Source: Pseudomonas neuropathica (GTDB lineage Bacteria; Pseudomonadota; Gammaproteobacteria; Pseudomonadales; Pseudomonadaceae). Taken from it: a DNA stretch of 64,000 nucleotides. Positions 8,203 through 17,305 of the stretch are shown in pieces. Numbering within the stretch: the first letter of the stretch is position 1; every line of letters starts with the position of its first letter. The stretch lies in contig NZ_JACOPX010000010.1 in NCBI RefSeq assembly GCF_015461835.1, positions 124,001 to 188,000 of the forward strand. The letters run 5' to 3'. The position numbers and the translations under genes are program-made. A model generated the notes under the pieces. That model did not search any database. It was not told where the DNA came from and was given only the letters and a program-made list of their open reading frames with translations.

Positions 8203-9141
8203 TTGACTGACTTGTCCGTTGTACCGCTGCAAACCCGCCAAACCAATCCGATGACCCTGTATCTGGCGCGCCTGGCTCCCTCCAGCCAGCTGACCATGCG
8301 CTACGTTTTGCAGGATGCGGCCGACCGCCTCGGCTTTGAAGACATGAATGTCGAGGATATTCCCTGGCATGCGTTACAACCTGAAGATGTTGTTGCGCTG
8401 GTCGCCGCTTTGCGCGAAGACAACTATGCGCCAAACACTTCTTCGCTTTATGTGAATGCCGTGCGCGGCGTGATGAATGAAGCCTGGCGCATGAGCCTGA
8501 TCAGTCAGGATCATTTGTTGAAAATGCGTTCGGTCAAAGCCATTGCCGGCACGCGCTTGTCCCAGGGGCGCAACTTGAAGCGCACCTTGATCCACGAATT
8601 GATGGAAGTCTGCGCCGCCGATCCACGCCCTCAGGGCCTGCGCGACGCCGCGGTGATTGCGTTGTTGTACGGCACCGGCATGCGCAAATCGGAGTCGGTG
8701 GACCTGGACTTGAATCAGGTCGACTTCACTGAGCGCAGCCTGACCGTCACCGGCAAAGGCAATAAACAGCTGATCAAGTACGCGCCGGCCTGGGCATTCG
8801 CCAAACTTGATGCCTGGCTGGAACTGCGCCGCTCGCAGCTCAAGGAAGGCGAGCGCGACGATGCCTTTCTGTTCAACCGCATCCGGCGCGGCAGTCATAT
8901 CACCCGCGAGCGCATCACCAAACACGCGATTTACTACATCGCCCGTCAGCGCGGCACGCAGGTCGGGGTGAAGATCATGCCGCACGATTTCCGTCGCTCG
9001 TTTATCACGCGGGTCATCGAGGAACATGATCTGTCGATCGCGCAGAAACTCGCGCACCACAGCAACATCCAGACCACCGCCAACTACGATGTGCGTGATG
9101 ACAACGAGCGGCGGCGTGCGGTGGATCGCTTCGATCTGTAA
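8203..9141 (+). CDS. tyrosine recombinase / integrase family protein
   Basis: Site-specific recombinase of the phage integrase/XerC-D family. Numbering from a TTG at 8203 (312 residues, AAGG about 9 nt upstream), the catalytic residues are R161 (GTGMRKSE), K185 (GKGNK), H261 and R264 (HDFRRSF), H286 (LAHHSN) and the nucleophile Y295. An N-terminal SAM-like core-binding domain precedes them (about 15-110). The frame stays open upstream to an ATG at 8149, and an ATG at 8251 is also possible, so the start is uncertain. Its stop abuts the stop of the convergent ABC gene with no spacer. No other phage or integron gene is nearby, so its role is unknown. Confidence 0.85.
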   Translation: MTDLSVVPLQTRQTNPMTLYLARLAPSSQLTMRYVLQDAADRLGFEDMNVEDIPWHALQPEDVVALVAALREDNYAPNTSSLYVNAVRGVMNEAWRMSLISQDHLLKMRSVKAIAGTRLSQGRNLKRTLIHELMEVCAADPRPQGLRDAAVIALLYGTGMRKSESVDLDLNQVDFTERSLTVTGKGNKQLIKYAPAWAFAKLDAWLELRRSQLKEGERDDAFLFNRIRRGSHITRERITKHAIYYIARQRGTQVGVKIMPHDFRRSFITRVIEEHDLSIAQKLAHHSNIQTTANYDVRDDNERRRAVDRFDL

Positions 9142-10200
9142 TCAGGACGCGGCGAACAGATGCGCCGCACCGAGCACCGATAACTGCACGTCGCTGCCAG
9201 CAGGCGGCGCGTGCATGCCGGAGCTGCGCACCAGCAGCGACCGCCCGGGATCCTGAGTGATCGGCGAGCGCAGTTCGACGGTGAGGGTGCAGGTGTTGCC
9301 GGCAAAATCGCGCTCAGTGACCACGGCGGGGCAGCCTTGTGTGCCGACTACGGCGCCGGACAACTGCAACTGCTCGGGCCTGAGCATGATCTGCGCGTCG
9401 CCAATGAAACCGTTGCTGTTCACCGGCACTTGACCGAGATCGCAGTGGGCCAGACCGGATTCGATCCGTGCCGGCATCACTACGGCTTCGCCGAGAAAAT
9501 GTGCGGTCTGCTCGTCGCGGGGAAAGCGGTAAAGGTCCATCGGATGCCCGGACTGCACCAGCCGCCCACCGCGCATCACTGCCAACTGATCGGCAAAGGA
9601 CAGCGCTTCGCCCTGATCGTGGGTCACCAGAATCGTGGTGACGCCAGTGTCCTCAAGCAAGCGCGCGACCATTTTGCGCATGGCGCTGCGCAGGCCGGTG
9701 TCGAGGGCGGAGAAGGGCTCATCGAGCAGCATCAGCCGTGGCTGCTGCGCGAGGGCCCGAGCGAGGGACACCCGTTGCTGCTGGCCGCCGGACAGTTCAT
9801 GGGGCCAACGCTCGGCCATGTTGGCGTCCAGCGCGACGCTGTCCATCAGCTCCTTGATCCGCTCGTGTCTGGCCGCGCCGGTCAGTGCCAGGCCGAACCC
9901 GATATTGGCGGCGACGGTCATGTGCGGAAACAACGCGCCGTCCTGCGGAACATAGCCGATCTGCCGTTGGTAGGCGGGCACCGCATGGGTGCTGTCGACC
10001 AGCACCTGACCGTTGAGGGTCAGGCTGCCGGCGTCGGGGAATTCAAACCCGGCAATTATCCGCAACAGCGTGGTTTTGCCGGAGCCGGACGGGCCGACAA
10101 TCACCGTGCGGCTGCCGGTCGGCACTGACAGGCAGATGTCATCCAGCGCTTTCTGCGCGCCAAAGGACTTGTTCAGGGAGATCAGTTCGAGTGCGTTCAT
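9142..10200 (-). CDS. Fe(III)-type ABC transporter ATP-binding protein
   Basis: Cytoplasmic ATPase of a binding-protein-dependent importer, probably for ferric iron. 352 residues: Walker A GPSGSGKTT (36-44), signature LSGGQQQR (136-143), Walker B LMLLDEP (157-163), then a C-terminal TOBE-like regulatory domain (about 240-350). It resembles FbpC/HitC and also PotA/CysA-type ATPases; the iron assignment comes from the binding protein of the same operon. The ATG overlaps the permease stop by 4 nt. Confidence 0.88.
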   Translation of the reverse strand: MNALELISLNKSFGAQKALDDICLSVPTGSRTVIVGPSGSGKTTLLRIIAGFEFPDAGSLTLNGQVLVDSTHAVPAYQRQIGYVPQDGALFPHMTVAANIGFGLALTGAARHERIKELMDSVALDANMAERWPHELSGGQQQRVSLARALAQQPRLMLLDEPFSALDTGLRSAMRKMVARLLEDTGVTTILVTHDQGEALSFADQLAVMRGGRLVQSGHPMDLYRFPRDEQTAHFLGEAVVMPARIESGLAHCDLGQVPVNSNGFIGDAQIMLRPEQLQLSGAVVGTQGCPAVVTERDFAGNTCTLTVELRSPITQDPGRSLLVRSSGMHAPPAGSDVQLSVLGAAHLFAAS

Positions 10201-11795
10201 CGGCCAGCGGTGCGCCTGGATTGGTGATAGAGGAGGGCCGTCAGCGGCAGCGAAAGCAGCACCATCAACAGTGCGTAAGGCGCGGCGGCGGCGTAATCGA
10301 TTTCGCTGGTCATCGCCCAGAAGCCAGTGGCCAGCGTACGGGTGCCGTTGGGCGCGAGCAGCAAGGTCGCGGTCAGTTCATTGGTGATCGCCAGAAACAC
10401 CAGCGCGGCTCCGGCGGCAGCGCCCGGCGCCGCGAGGCGCAAGGTGATCAGCCACAAGGCGCGCAGGGGCGATCGGCCGAGGCTTTGCGCAATGTTCTCC
10501 AGTTCTACTGGCGCCTGGGCAAAACCGGCACGCAGGCTGACCAATGCGCGGGGCAGGAACATCAGCAGATAAGCGAGCAACACGGTGATGGTGGTCTGGT
10601 AGATCGGCCGGGCGAAATGGATGGTCACGGTGACCAGTGCCAGCGCCACGACAATCCCCGGCAGCGAACTGGTGATGTAGTTGCAGCCTTCGAGCAGGCG
10701 CTGCAACTTGCCCGGCGCGCGGATTGACAGCCAGGCAATCGGAATCGCCGCCAGACTGGTCAACAGCGCACCGGCGACGCCAAACGACAGGGTTTGCAGC
10801 AGCGCGGGCAACAGTTCGTCGCCGCCCCACACGTCCCAGCCACCGGCGATCAACCAGCGACTCAATGTCAGCAGCGGCACGCCGAGGGCGAGCAGGCAGG
10901 TCAGCACTTGCAGACCGAGCCCGAGGATCACGCTGCCACGACCGAGCCGAACCGTGCGTTGTTCGCGGGCACTGCCGGAACCCACGCGCGCATAGCGCGC
11001 CTTGCCCCGGGCGGCGGATTCAACGGTGAGCATCGCCAGGCAGCATAACGCCAGAACGCCCGCCAGCATGTTCGCTGCCGGGCCGTTGAAGGTCGATTTG
11101 AACTGATCGAAAATCGCCGTGGTGAACGTGTCGAAACGAATCATCGCGTACAGGCCATATTCGGCCAGCAAATGCAGCCCGACCAGCAACGCACCGCCAC
11201 AAATCGCCAGGCGCAACTGCGGCAACACCACCCGGAAAAACACCGCCCTGGGCTTGAGACCGAGGGATTCGGCGACGTCTTCGATCGCCGGATCAAGTCG
11301 GCGCAAGGTCGCGGCAATCGGCAAGTAGAGAAACGGAAAATAGGCGATCACCGACACCAGCACGCCGGCCGATAAACCGTGAATCGATGGAATCAGGCTG
11401 ACCCACGCATAGCTATGCACGAACGCCGGTATCGCCAGTGGCGCCACGGCCAGCAATGACCATAGGCGTCGACCGGGCAGATCGGTGCGTTCGGTCAGCC
11501 ATGCCAGTGCGGTGCCGAGCAGAATGCACAGCGGCAAGGTGATCAACACCAGCAACACGGTGTTGATCAGCAGTTCCGCCACCCGTGGACGAAACACCAA
11601 GGCTTCGATGGTTGCCCAACCGGTGGCCCACGACACGCCGAGGACAAACGCGATCGGCAGTAGCGACAGTAATGAAACACCGATCGCCAGCGCAACCACC
11701 CACGAACCCCCGCGACCGGTGAGGGCGCGGGGTTTAAGTCTAAGGTTCGCGGAGGCCGTCGCTGCGACCTGCGCAGGAAGGGTTTCGGGGAGCAC
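10197..11795 (-). CDS. Fe(III)-type ABC transporter permease (fused two-domain)
   Basis: Inner-membrane channel of the importer. 532 residues with about 12 hydrophobic segments arranged as two tandem BPD_transp domains; an EAA-like loop is seen in each half (for example DVAESLGLKPRAVFFRVVLP and NIAQSLGRSPLRALWLITL). This fused layout is typical of FbpB/HitB/ThiP-type permeases. The start is a GTG directly after the TAA of the binding-protein gene (TAAGTG), indicating translational coupling. Overlaps the ATPase gene by 4 nt. Confidence 0.88.
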   Translation of the reverse strand: MLPETLPAQVAATASANLRLKPRALTGRGGSWVVALAIGVSLLSLLPIAFVLGVSWATGWATIEALVFRPRVAELLINTVLLVLITLPLCILLGTALAWLTERTDLPGRRLWSLLAVAPLAIPAFVHSYAWVSLIPSIHGLSAGVLVSVIAYFPFLYLPIAATLRRLDPAIEDVAESLGLKPRAVFFRVVLPQLRLAICGGALLVGLHLLAEYGLYAMIRFDTFTTAIFDQFKSTFNGPAANMLAGVLALCCLAMLTVESAARGKARYARVGSGSAREQRTVRLGRGSVILGLGLQVLTCLLALGVPLLTLSRWLIAGGWDVWGGDELLPALLQTLSFGVAGALLTSLAAIPIAWLSIRAPGKLQRLLEGCNYITSSLPGIVVALALVTVTIHFARPIYQTTITVLLAYLLMFLPRALVSLRAGFAQAPVELENIAQSLGRSPLRALWLITLRLAAPGAAAGAALVFLAITNELTATLLLAPNGTRTLATGFWAMTSEIDYAAAAPYALLMVLLSLPLTALLYHQSRRTAGR

Positions 11796-12809
11796 TTACA
11801 GGATTCCCGCCTGGGTCATCAGCTCGACGGCTTTCTTGCTATCGAGTTTCGACGCATCGACTGTAGGCGCGTCGAGATCCTTCAACGGCGTCAGTTTCGG
11901 GTTGGACGGCGCGTCTTTGCCGACCGCGTACTCAAACGAGGTGCCGCTGTGGAGAATCTCCTGACCTTCTTTGCCAGTGATGTATTTGACGAATTTTTGC
12001 GCCTCTTCCTGGTGTTTGCTGGAGGCCAGTACGCCCGCGCCGGAAGTGCTGACAAACGCGCCCGGATCCTGGTGCTTGAAGTAGTAGAGCTTGGTGTTCT
12101 GGCTGTTTTCGCCGGTCTTGGACTGATCGACGAAGCTGTAATAGTGGTAGATCACGCCGCTGTCGATCTGCCCGGCGTTCACCGCTTTGAGCACGGCGCT
12201 GTTGCCGCGGTACACGCTGGCGTTGGCTTTCATGCCTTTGAGCCAGTCGAGGGTAGCCGCTTCGCCTTTCTGCTCCAGTACCGCCGCGACGATGGCCTGG
12301 AAATCGGCGCCGGCGGGTGAGGCGGCCCAGCGGCCTTTCCACTCCGGTTTAGCCAGGTCGAGCAGGGATTTCGGCAGGTCTTTTTCCGCGATTTTCGCCG
12401 GGTTGTAGACGAACACCGTCGAACGCGCGGCGATACCGATCCATTGGCCATGAGCCGGGCGGTACGCCGCGTCCACTTGTTGCTGTGTGGCGGGTGCAAT
12501 CGGGGCGAGCAGTTTGGCGTTGTCGACCAACACCATCGCCGGTGAGTTTTCGGTGAGGAACACGTCTGCCGGCGAGGCCGCGCCTTCCTGCACGATCTGG
12601 TTGCCCATTTCGGTGTCATCGCCATTGCGAATCGTCACCGGAATCCCGGTCTCTTCAGTAAAACCGGCCACCCAGGCTTTGGTCAGGCTTTCATGCTGGG
12701 CGTTGTAGACCAGCAGGCCGACGCTGTCAGCGGCAAACGCCTGACCGGCACTGAGCAGGGCGCTGACCAGCAATGCGCGTTTCAGAAAGGACGGGACCTT
12801 TGGATTCAT
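11796..12809 (-). CDS. periplasmic Fe(III)-binding protein (FbpA/HitA-like)
   Basis: Captures the substrate in the periplasm. 337 residues with a signal peptide cleaved after about residue 27 (AGQAFAADS). H39 in VYNAQHE and the adjacent tyrosines Y223-Y224 (IYHYYSF) correspond to the iron ligands of transferrin-like FbpA proteins, which is the main evidence for ferric iron. It leads the three-gene operon, and a Fur-box-like sequence lies about 55-75 nt upstream. The ATG follows AGGAG at a normal distance. Confidence 0.88.
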   Translation of the reverse strand: MNPKVPSFLKRALLVSALLSAGQAFAADSVGLLVYNAQHESLTKAWVAGFTEETGIPVTIRNGDDTEMGNQIVQEGAASPADVFLTENSPAMVLVDNAKLLAPIAPATQQQVDAAYRPAHGQWIGIAARSTVFVYNPAKIAEKDLPKSLLDLAKPEWKGRWAASPAGADFQAIVAAVLEQKGEAATLDWLKGMKANASVYRGNSAVLKAVNAGQIDSGVIYHYYSFVDQSKTGENSQNTKLYYFKHQDPGAFVSTSGAGVLASSKHQEEAQKFVKYITGKEGQEILHSGTSFEYAVGKDAPSNPKLTPLKDLDAPTVDASKLDSKKAVELMTQAGIL

Positions 12810-12863
12810 AACGGTAACGCTCCTGATTTTTTAGACGTTATGGGCAGGCATTCGCGGGCGGAC

Positions 12864-12882
12864 TTCAATGCGAATGATTTGC
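12864..12882. promoter_or_regulatory. candidate Fur box before the iron ABC operon
   Basis: TTCAATGCGAATGATTTGC matches the 19-bp Fur consensus at 11 positions by my count and contains a near-palindrome GC(A/G)AAT-N-ATT(T/C)GC. It lies 55-75 nt upstream of the binding-protein start, a suitable place for an iron-repressed promoter. The match is modest. Confidence 0.35.
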
Positions 12883-12981
12883 AGATATTCAGCCGCAGGC
12901 AATGTAGAGAGGCAAATGAGAAAAAAACGTCAAACAAACCGTTAATACATGTCATTGCCATTCAGATTAGCAGCGACTCGG

Positions 12982-13004
12982 TGACGCACGGGTGCCGTGC
13001 GTCA
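12982..13004 (-). terminator. hairpin after the 13-16.9 kb glycosyltransferase operon
   Basis: Perfect 10-bp inverted repeat TGACGCACGG / CCGTGCGTCA with a 3-nt loop, 16 nt beyond the stop of the GT39 gene and before the iron operon promoter. There is no clear T run on the minus strand, so it may be a weak or factor-assisted terminator. Confidence 0.5.
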
Positions 13005-13019
13005 TTCCGCGTCAGTTAT

Positions 13020-14537
13020 TCAGGAGGGATTGGGGATGTAGGCGACGCTCTGGTCGGCGCGGCCATGGAACACTTGTTCGCCGCGGGTTGGCGTGGTGCT
13101 GATGACCCGGTGATCGGCGCTCAGGTAGTCGAGTGGCAGCGGATCACCACTGCGGTACTGGGCAACAAAGATGGTGCGTTGCGCGTCCCAGTGCTGACCG
13201 CTGACGCGTTCCAGCCAGGCTAATAACGCCGCGCTGTTGCCGGTACGCGGAAAGTCCGCAGTTTCCGGCACGTAGTAGAAGGGCGCACCGCCGGTTTGCA
13301 GGTACATCGGGACTTTGTTGTCGACCTCGATCATGACCATACGCCACTGACTCAACGGTGCCTGCTGGCTGGCCTGTTCGCGTACCGTTTCACCGAAACG
13401 GATCACGCCGCCTCCGCTGTTGGTCCACGGATACAACACGCCGAGCACGCCGACCATGATCGCCGTGGCGATCGCAAAGCCGACGTGCAAGCCACGCCCT
13501 TGAAGGTTGCGCGCGGCCATCCGCCGGGTAATCCACCACGCACCGAGCAGTTGCGTGAACGGCACCAGAGGCAACACGTAATAGCTGCGTCGGCTGCCGC
13601 TGGCGGTGAAAAACAGCAGCAACAGGCCGAGCCCCTGAATCAGCCAGCGGGTGTCCGGCTCAATGTTTCGCCAGTTTCGCAGTGCCACCCACAGGGCGAT
13701 GATCCAGCACGGCGCCCACGGCAGGGTGTAGACCGGCAGGTACAACAAATAGGTGTAGATCGGGCCGATGTTGTCGAACGGCTGGAAAAACCGCACGACG
13801 TTTTCCCGCAACACCAGTTCCAGACCGCTTTGCCGATAGTCAGGGGATCCGTAGACATGCGAGAGCAGGAACGGCAATCCATAGAACGCCCCGGCGATCA
13901 GCAGCGCGGCGCACAGGCGCAGGTTGAGATGGCGTTTCCAGCGTCCGTCTTGCAGCAGATGCGGCAACAGCAGCAGCCCCGGCAGGATGAAACCGATCAG
14001 GCCCTTGAACAGTGATGTCAGCGCCAACAGGCAAAAAAACACCCCATAACGCCAGAGCCGGGTGTCATCCGGCCCACGCCAATACCACCACACCGCCGCG
14101 AGAACACCGCAGACGGTGAGGATGTCGGCCGTCGCGACCCGCGCCCAGAAGACGAAATAGAATGTGGTCGCCAACATCCATCCGGCAATCAGTCCGGTGC
14201 CTTTGCGAAACAATTGCTCGCCCAGCAGGTATACCAGCCATACGCTGAACCACGCCGAAATGACCGACGACAAGCGCAATGACCACGGCCCCAGGCCTCC
14301 GGTCAGCCAGGACGTCGCGGTGATCAGCCAGTACGACAGCAATGGTTTGTCGTAGTACGGATCGCCCTTGAGATACGGGTCGAAGTAATCACCGCTTTGC
14401 AGCATCTGCAACGCGATATTGGCCCAGCGGGTTTCCGCGCCCCAGAGTTCGCGGCTGCCCAGCCCAAGCAGCAACATCAGCGCAGTCGCTGCGAGAAGAA
14501 TCCATAACGCCCTGCGTTCTTTGGCCGTTGCGGTCAT
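13020..14537 (-). CDS. ArnT/PMT-fold (GT39) membrane glycosyltransferase
   Basis: 505 residues, about 12 hydrophobic segments and a C-terminal soluble domain, the GT-C layout of ArnT and protein mannosyltransferases. It is clearly shorter and more distant than the two ArnT copies. At the end of helix 1, where ArnT has the acidic pair D-E, this protein reads ELWGAETRWA, so the first acid is A34 and only E35 remains; a second acidic site is kept as TADILTV. Its start overlaps arnT2 by 4 nt, so it is co-transcribed with it. Donor and acceptor are unknown; an undecaprenyl-phosphate sugar is likely from the family. Confidence 0.85.
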   Translation of the reverse strand: MTATAKERRALWILLAATALMLLLGLGSRELWGAETRWANIALQMLQSGDYFDPYLKGDPYYDKPLLSYWLITATSWLTGGLGPWSLRLSSVISAWFSVWLVYLLGEQLFRKGTGLIAGWMLATTFYFVFWARVATADILTVCGVLAAVWWYWRGPDDTRLWRYGVFFCLLALTSLFKGLIGFILPGLLLLPHLLQDGRWKRHLNLRLCAALLIAGAFYGLPFLLSHVYGSPDYRQSGLELVLRENVVRFFQPFDNIGPIYTYLLYLPVYTLPWAPCWIIALWVALRNWRNIEPDTRWLIQGLGLLLLFFTASGSRRSYYVLPLVPFTQLLGAWWITRRMAARNLQGRGLHVGFAIATAIMVGVLGVLYPWTNSGGGVIRFGETVREQASQQAPLSQWRMVMIEVDNKVPMYLQTGGAPFYYVPETADFPRTGNSAALLAWLERVSGQHWDAQRTIFVAQYRSGDPLPLDYLSADHRVISTTPTRGEQVFHGRADQSVAYIPNPS

Positions 14538-16249
14538 GGCTGGCGCTTGGCGAAAATGTAGATCTGCAGATTGCCGCGCTGGTAATGCTTGCCGTCAGCC
14601 GGCAACAGCTCGATTTCCTGCGCTTCCTGGGTGCTGTTGACGCGCATCACCACCGCCACCGAGCCTTTTTTGCGCGCTTCGGTCATCCATTGGCCGACAT
14701 CATCCAGACCGACCTTGCGGGCAGCCATGGCCGGATCGTCGAGGCCGTATTTCAGTTCACCGACGGTATTGAACAGATCCACTTGCGGCCGCTTCAGGCG
14801 CCAGGCCAAGGCCGACGCGGCGCCAAGGTCATTACTCAACAGCGAGGACGCTTCGCTCAAGGCCTGTTGATGCTCGGCAATAAACTGGTCGGGCATCTTG
14901 CTGTCGACGATTTGCGCCGGCATCGCGGCAGGCAGCAAGGCGATCAGCAGACCGATGCCGAGCGCCGGCATGGCCCACATCGTCAGCGGCCGCATGACTT
15001 GCAGGGCATTGGCGATGATCCAGCCGATCAGCACGATATACACCAGCGACAGGCTGAACATCTCGGTGTTTTCGTAGAGTTCCTTGCTCGCTTGCAGGTA
15101 GATCAGCGCAATCAGGGCAACGCTGCCCATTACGGTATTGATCACGCCGTTCAGGCGCAGAACCTGCGTGTTGCGCTGCTCCAGCCAGTTGACCACGGTG
15201 CAGCCCATCAGCAGGGCCAGAGGAAACAGGCACGGCATGATGTAGGTCGGCAGCTTGCCGCTGCTCAGACTGAAAAAGATCAGCGGCAGCACAAACCACA
15301 GCGCCAGAAACGCGGTTTTGGCCTCGCGTTTTTCACGCCAGGTACGAATCAGCGTCGACGGCAATAACAGCGCCCATGGCAACGTCGAAGCAAACAGCAA
15401 CGGCAGATAGAACCACCACGGCCGTGCATGCTGGGCATCATCGCCAGCGGCGAAACGGCGAATGTGTTCATGCCAGAAGAAAAACCGCCAGAAGTCCGGC
15501 TCGCGCACGTGTACCGCCAGTGCCCACGGCACGCTGACCAATGCGGCCGCCAGCACCGCTACCGGGCCGTAGCGCAGCAGTTCGCTGAAACGGCGTTGCC
15601 AGATCATGTAGGGCAGGGCGATCAGCACCGGCAGCAGCAGGGCGAGAAAGCCTTTGGTCATCAGGCCCATGCCGCAAGCGGCGCCGAGCAATGCCCAACT
15701 GCCGAGACGGGCCTTGGGGGTGGTGCTGTCGATGGCAAACCACACCGCTACCAGACTGAGGTTGACCCACAAGGTGAACTGCGGATCAAGGTTGGCGTAG
15801 CCTGCCTGACCGGCGATCAGGCCAAAACTCATGTACAGCAAGGCGCATGCCGCGCTGATCCGCGGGTTGTTCCAGAGCCTGCGTGCCAACAGATAGGCGA
15901 GCCAGACGCTGACGCCCGTACTCACCGCCGAAGCGATGCGCACACCGAACAGGTTGTCGCCGAAAATCGCCTGGCCGATGGCGATCATCCAGTACCCGGC
16001 AATCGGTTTCTCGAAATAGCGAATGCCCATGAAATGCGGCGCGACCCAGTTGCCGCTCAGCAGCATTTCCTGGCTGATCTGGCCGTAACGGGTTTCGTCG
16101 GGAATCCACAAACCGTGGCTCATCAGCGGCAACAGATAAAACAGCACAAACGCCAGGATCAACCCAGGGATCGCCCAGCGTTCGATCAGCGAGGGAGGTT
16201 GCATCAAATGACGGGCAGCGTGGCGCAACGGAGGGGTATCGGACGTCAT
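14534..16249 (-). CDS. arnT2: L-Ara4N transferase ArnT, second copy
   Basis: 571-residue paralog of the arn operon ArnT, with the same landmarks: WIPDETRYGQIS acidic pair, ANLDPQFTLW, the FFFWHEHIRRFA loop and a C-terminal domain ending IYIFAKRQP. It has an N-terminal extension of about 20 residues before the first helix. Expected activity is transfer of L-Ara4N, or a related lipid-linked sugar, to lipid A or core. It sits outside the arn operon, 63 nt after the Ais-like phosphatase gene and overlapping the GT39 gene, so its regulation is separate from the first copy. Confidence 0.93.
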   Translation of the reverse strand: MTSDTPPLRHAARHLMQPPSLIERWAIPGLILAFVLFYLLPLMSHGLWIPDETRYGQISQEMLLSGNWVAPHFMGIRYFEKPIAGYWMIAIGQAIFGDNLFGVRIASAVSTGVSVWLAYLLARRLWNNPRISAACALLYMSFGLIAGQAGYANLDPQFTLWVNLSLVAVWFAIDSTTPKARLGSWALLGAACGMGLMTKGFLALLLPVLIALPYMIWQRRFSELLRYGPVAVLAAALVSVPWALAVHVREPDFWRFFFWHEHIRRFAAGDDAQHARPWWFYLPLLFASTLPWALLLPSTLIRTWREKREAKTAFLALWFVLPLIFFSLSSGKLPTYIMPCLFPLALLMGCTVVNWLEQRNTQVLRLNGVINTVMGSVALIALIYLQASKELYENTEMFSLSLVYIVLIGWIIANALQVMRPLTMWAMPALGIGLLIALLPAAMPAQIVDSKMPDQFIAEHQQALSEASSLLSNDLGAASALAWRLKRPQVDLFNTVGELKYGLDDPAMAARKVGLDDVGQWMTEARKKGSVAVVMRVNSTQEAQEIELLPADGKHYQRGNLQIYIFAKRQP

Positions 16250-16312
16250 GACTGGGCCTTGGGGCGAATAAATAGTACTTGGCTTAAAACACTAGAAGCC
16301 GTGGCGGTTTTT

Positions 16313-16987
16313 TCATTGTTTATATGTAACGTCTAATGTCTGCCAGAACGGTGAATTGATAATGCCCAGCACTGTAAGTTGTTTCCGGTCATTAATTCGT
16401 ACAAGTAAGGTACTGCCATACTCGGCGGCAATCGCGTGAGGAAAACCGGTCTGTTTTTCAAAGTCACTGATACAGCCGCTGTGCGTGACCAGTACAAGAT
16501 TCTGCTGCGCCACTTTGCGCGCGACGATGTCATCGCGAAGTGTCGGGCCACAGGTGGCCAGCCAGTCTTCGGCGCTGGCGTCGTGGCCGAACATGTAATG
16601 CGCGGTTTGCGCCGTGCGGGTCAACGGGCTGCTCAACACCACGGCCTGCTGCATGCCCAGTCTGACGAAGCCTTGACCGACCGCTTGCGCCGCGCGGCTG
16701 CCTACTTCGGTGATGCCATCCGCCGGGCCCAGGCAGGTATTGCTCGAACGATCGCAACGTTCGGTGTGTCGCACCAGCGCAACGACTTCACCGGCCCGCC
16801 AGGCTTTTATCCATTGAGCGGTGGTGCTGTGCCCGGCATGATCGAGGTCGGTCGGTGAGCGTGGCCACCAGACAAAACCACTGACCAGAATCGCCAGGGC
16901 GATGACACACACGAGTGCAATCCATAGCCGAAAGCGCGGCGTACGCCGGTACCGAAATAAATGTTTCAACTGAAATAATTGCGCCAC
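16313..16987 (-). CDS. Ais/PmrG-like histidine phosphatase
   Basis: Predicted periplasmic or membrane-anchored phosphatase, by homology removing the phosphate from heptose(II) of the LPS core. 224 residues: one hydrophobic anchor near residues 22-40, the catalytic LVRHTERCD motif near residue 75 (RHG-type phosphohistidine), a second arginine in SSPLTRTAQTA, and a late THSGCIS motif with the second histidine. In enterics ais/pmrG lies next to arn; here it leads ais-arnT2-GT39. A ColR-like tandem motif lies about 125-143 nt upstream. Confidence 0.85.
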   Translation of the reverse strand: MAQLFQLKHLFRYRRTPRFRLWIALVCVIALAILVSGFVWWPRSPTDLDHAGHSTTAQWIKAWRAGEVVALVRHTERCDRSSNTCLGPADGITEVGSRAAQAVGQGFVRLGMQQAVVLSSPLTRTAQTAHYMFGHDASAEDWLATCGPTLRDDIVARKVAQQNLVLVTHSGCISDFEKQTGFPHAIAAEYGSTLLVRINDRKQLTVLGIINSPFWQTLDVTYKQ

Positions 16988-17305
16988 AATGTTGCCTCTT
17001 TAAACGCCAGATAGTTCATTCAGTGCAACGCAAGGCTTGGGCAGCGAGCAACTTTACGACTGTTTACTTGAATGCTGGCTGAACACTACGTTCAAGGTCG
17101 TCGGGGCGCGGTGAAGAACATGTGAAAAAATTGCCAGAAGTTGCTGCGGGCAAACTAAAGCGCCTGTTTGATAAACAAACTCAATTGTTGTTTTTGTTTG
17201 TCGAGGGGCCTTAACAAGTCTCCATCGTTGCGGTGAAGCTCAGGCTGTCGCGCAACGGCATAGCGCCGGGCTAGCGGGATAAACACTCAGGAGTCGTTCG
17301 AGCGC
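16988..17305. promoter_or_regulatory. divergent region between Ais-like gene and sensor kinase
   Basis: 318 bases with no gene. It is AT-rich around 17120-17215, contains the tandem motif at 17111-17129 and, near 17168-17200, ACAAAC/GTTTGT arms flanking a CAATTG core. The region must hold the promoters of both the ais-arnT2-GT39 operon and the kinase gene; no clear -35/-10 pair could be assigned. Confidence 0.5.
17111..17129 (-). promoter_or_regulatory. tandem ColR-like motif between Ais-like gene and kinase
   Basis: On the minus strand it reads TTTTTCAC-ATG-TTCTTCAC: two 8-bp half sites 11 bp apart. The longer minus-strand stretch CTGGCAATTTTTTCAC (17122-17137) fits my recollection of the ColR consensus with one mismatch. 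It lies about 124 nt before the Ais-like start and about 177 nt before the kinase start. The same architecture occurs before arnB at 8019-8037. Confidence 0.45.

Noticed and set aside
8132..9141. Integron or prophage at the tyrosine recombinase
   Set aside because: No attC-like array, gene cassettes, capsid or lysis genes, tRNA target or flanking direct repeats were seen.
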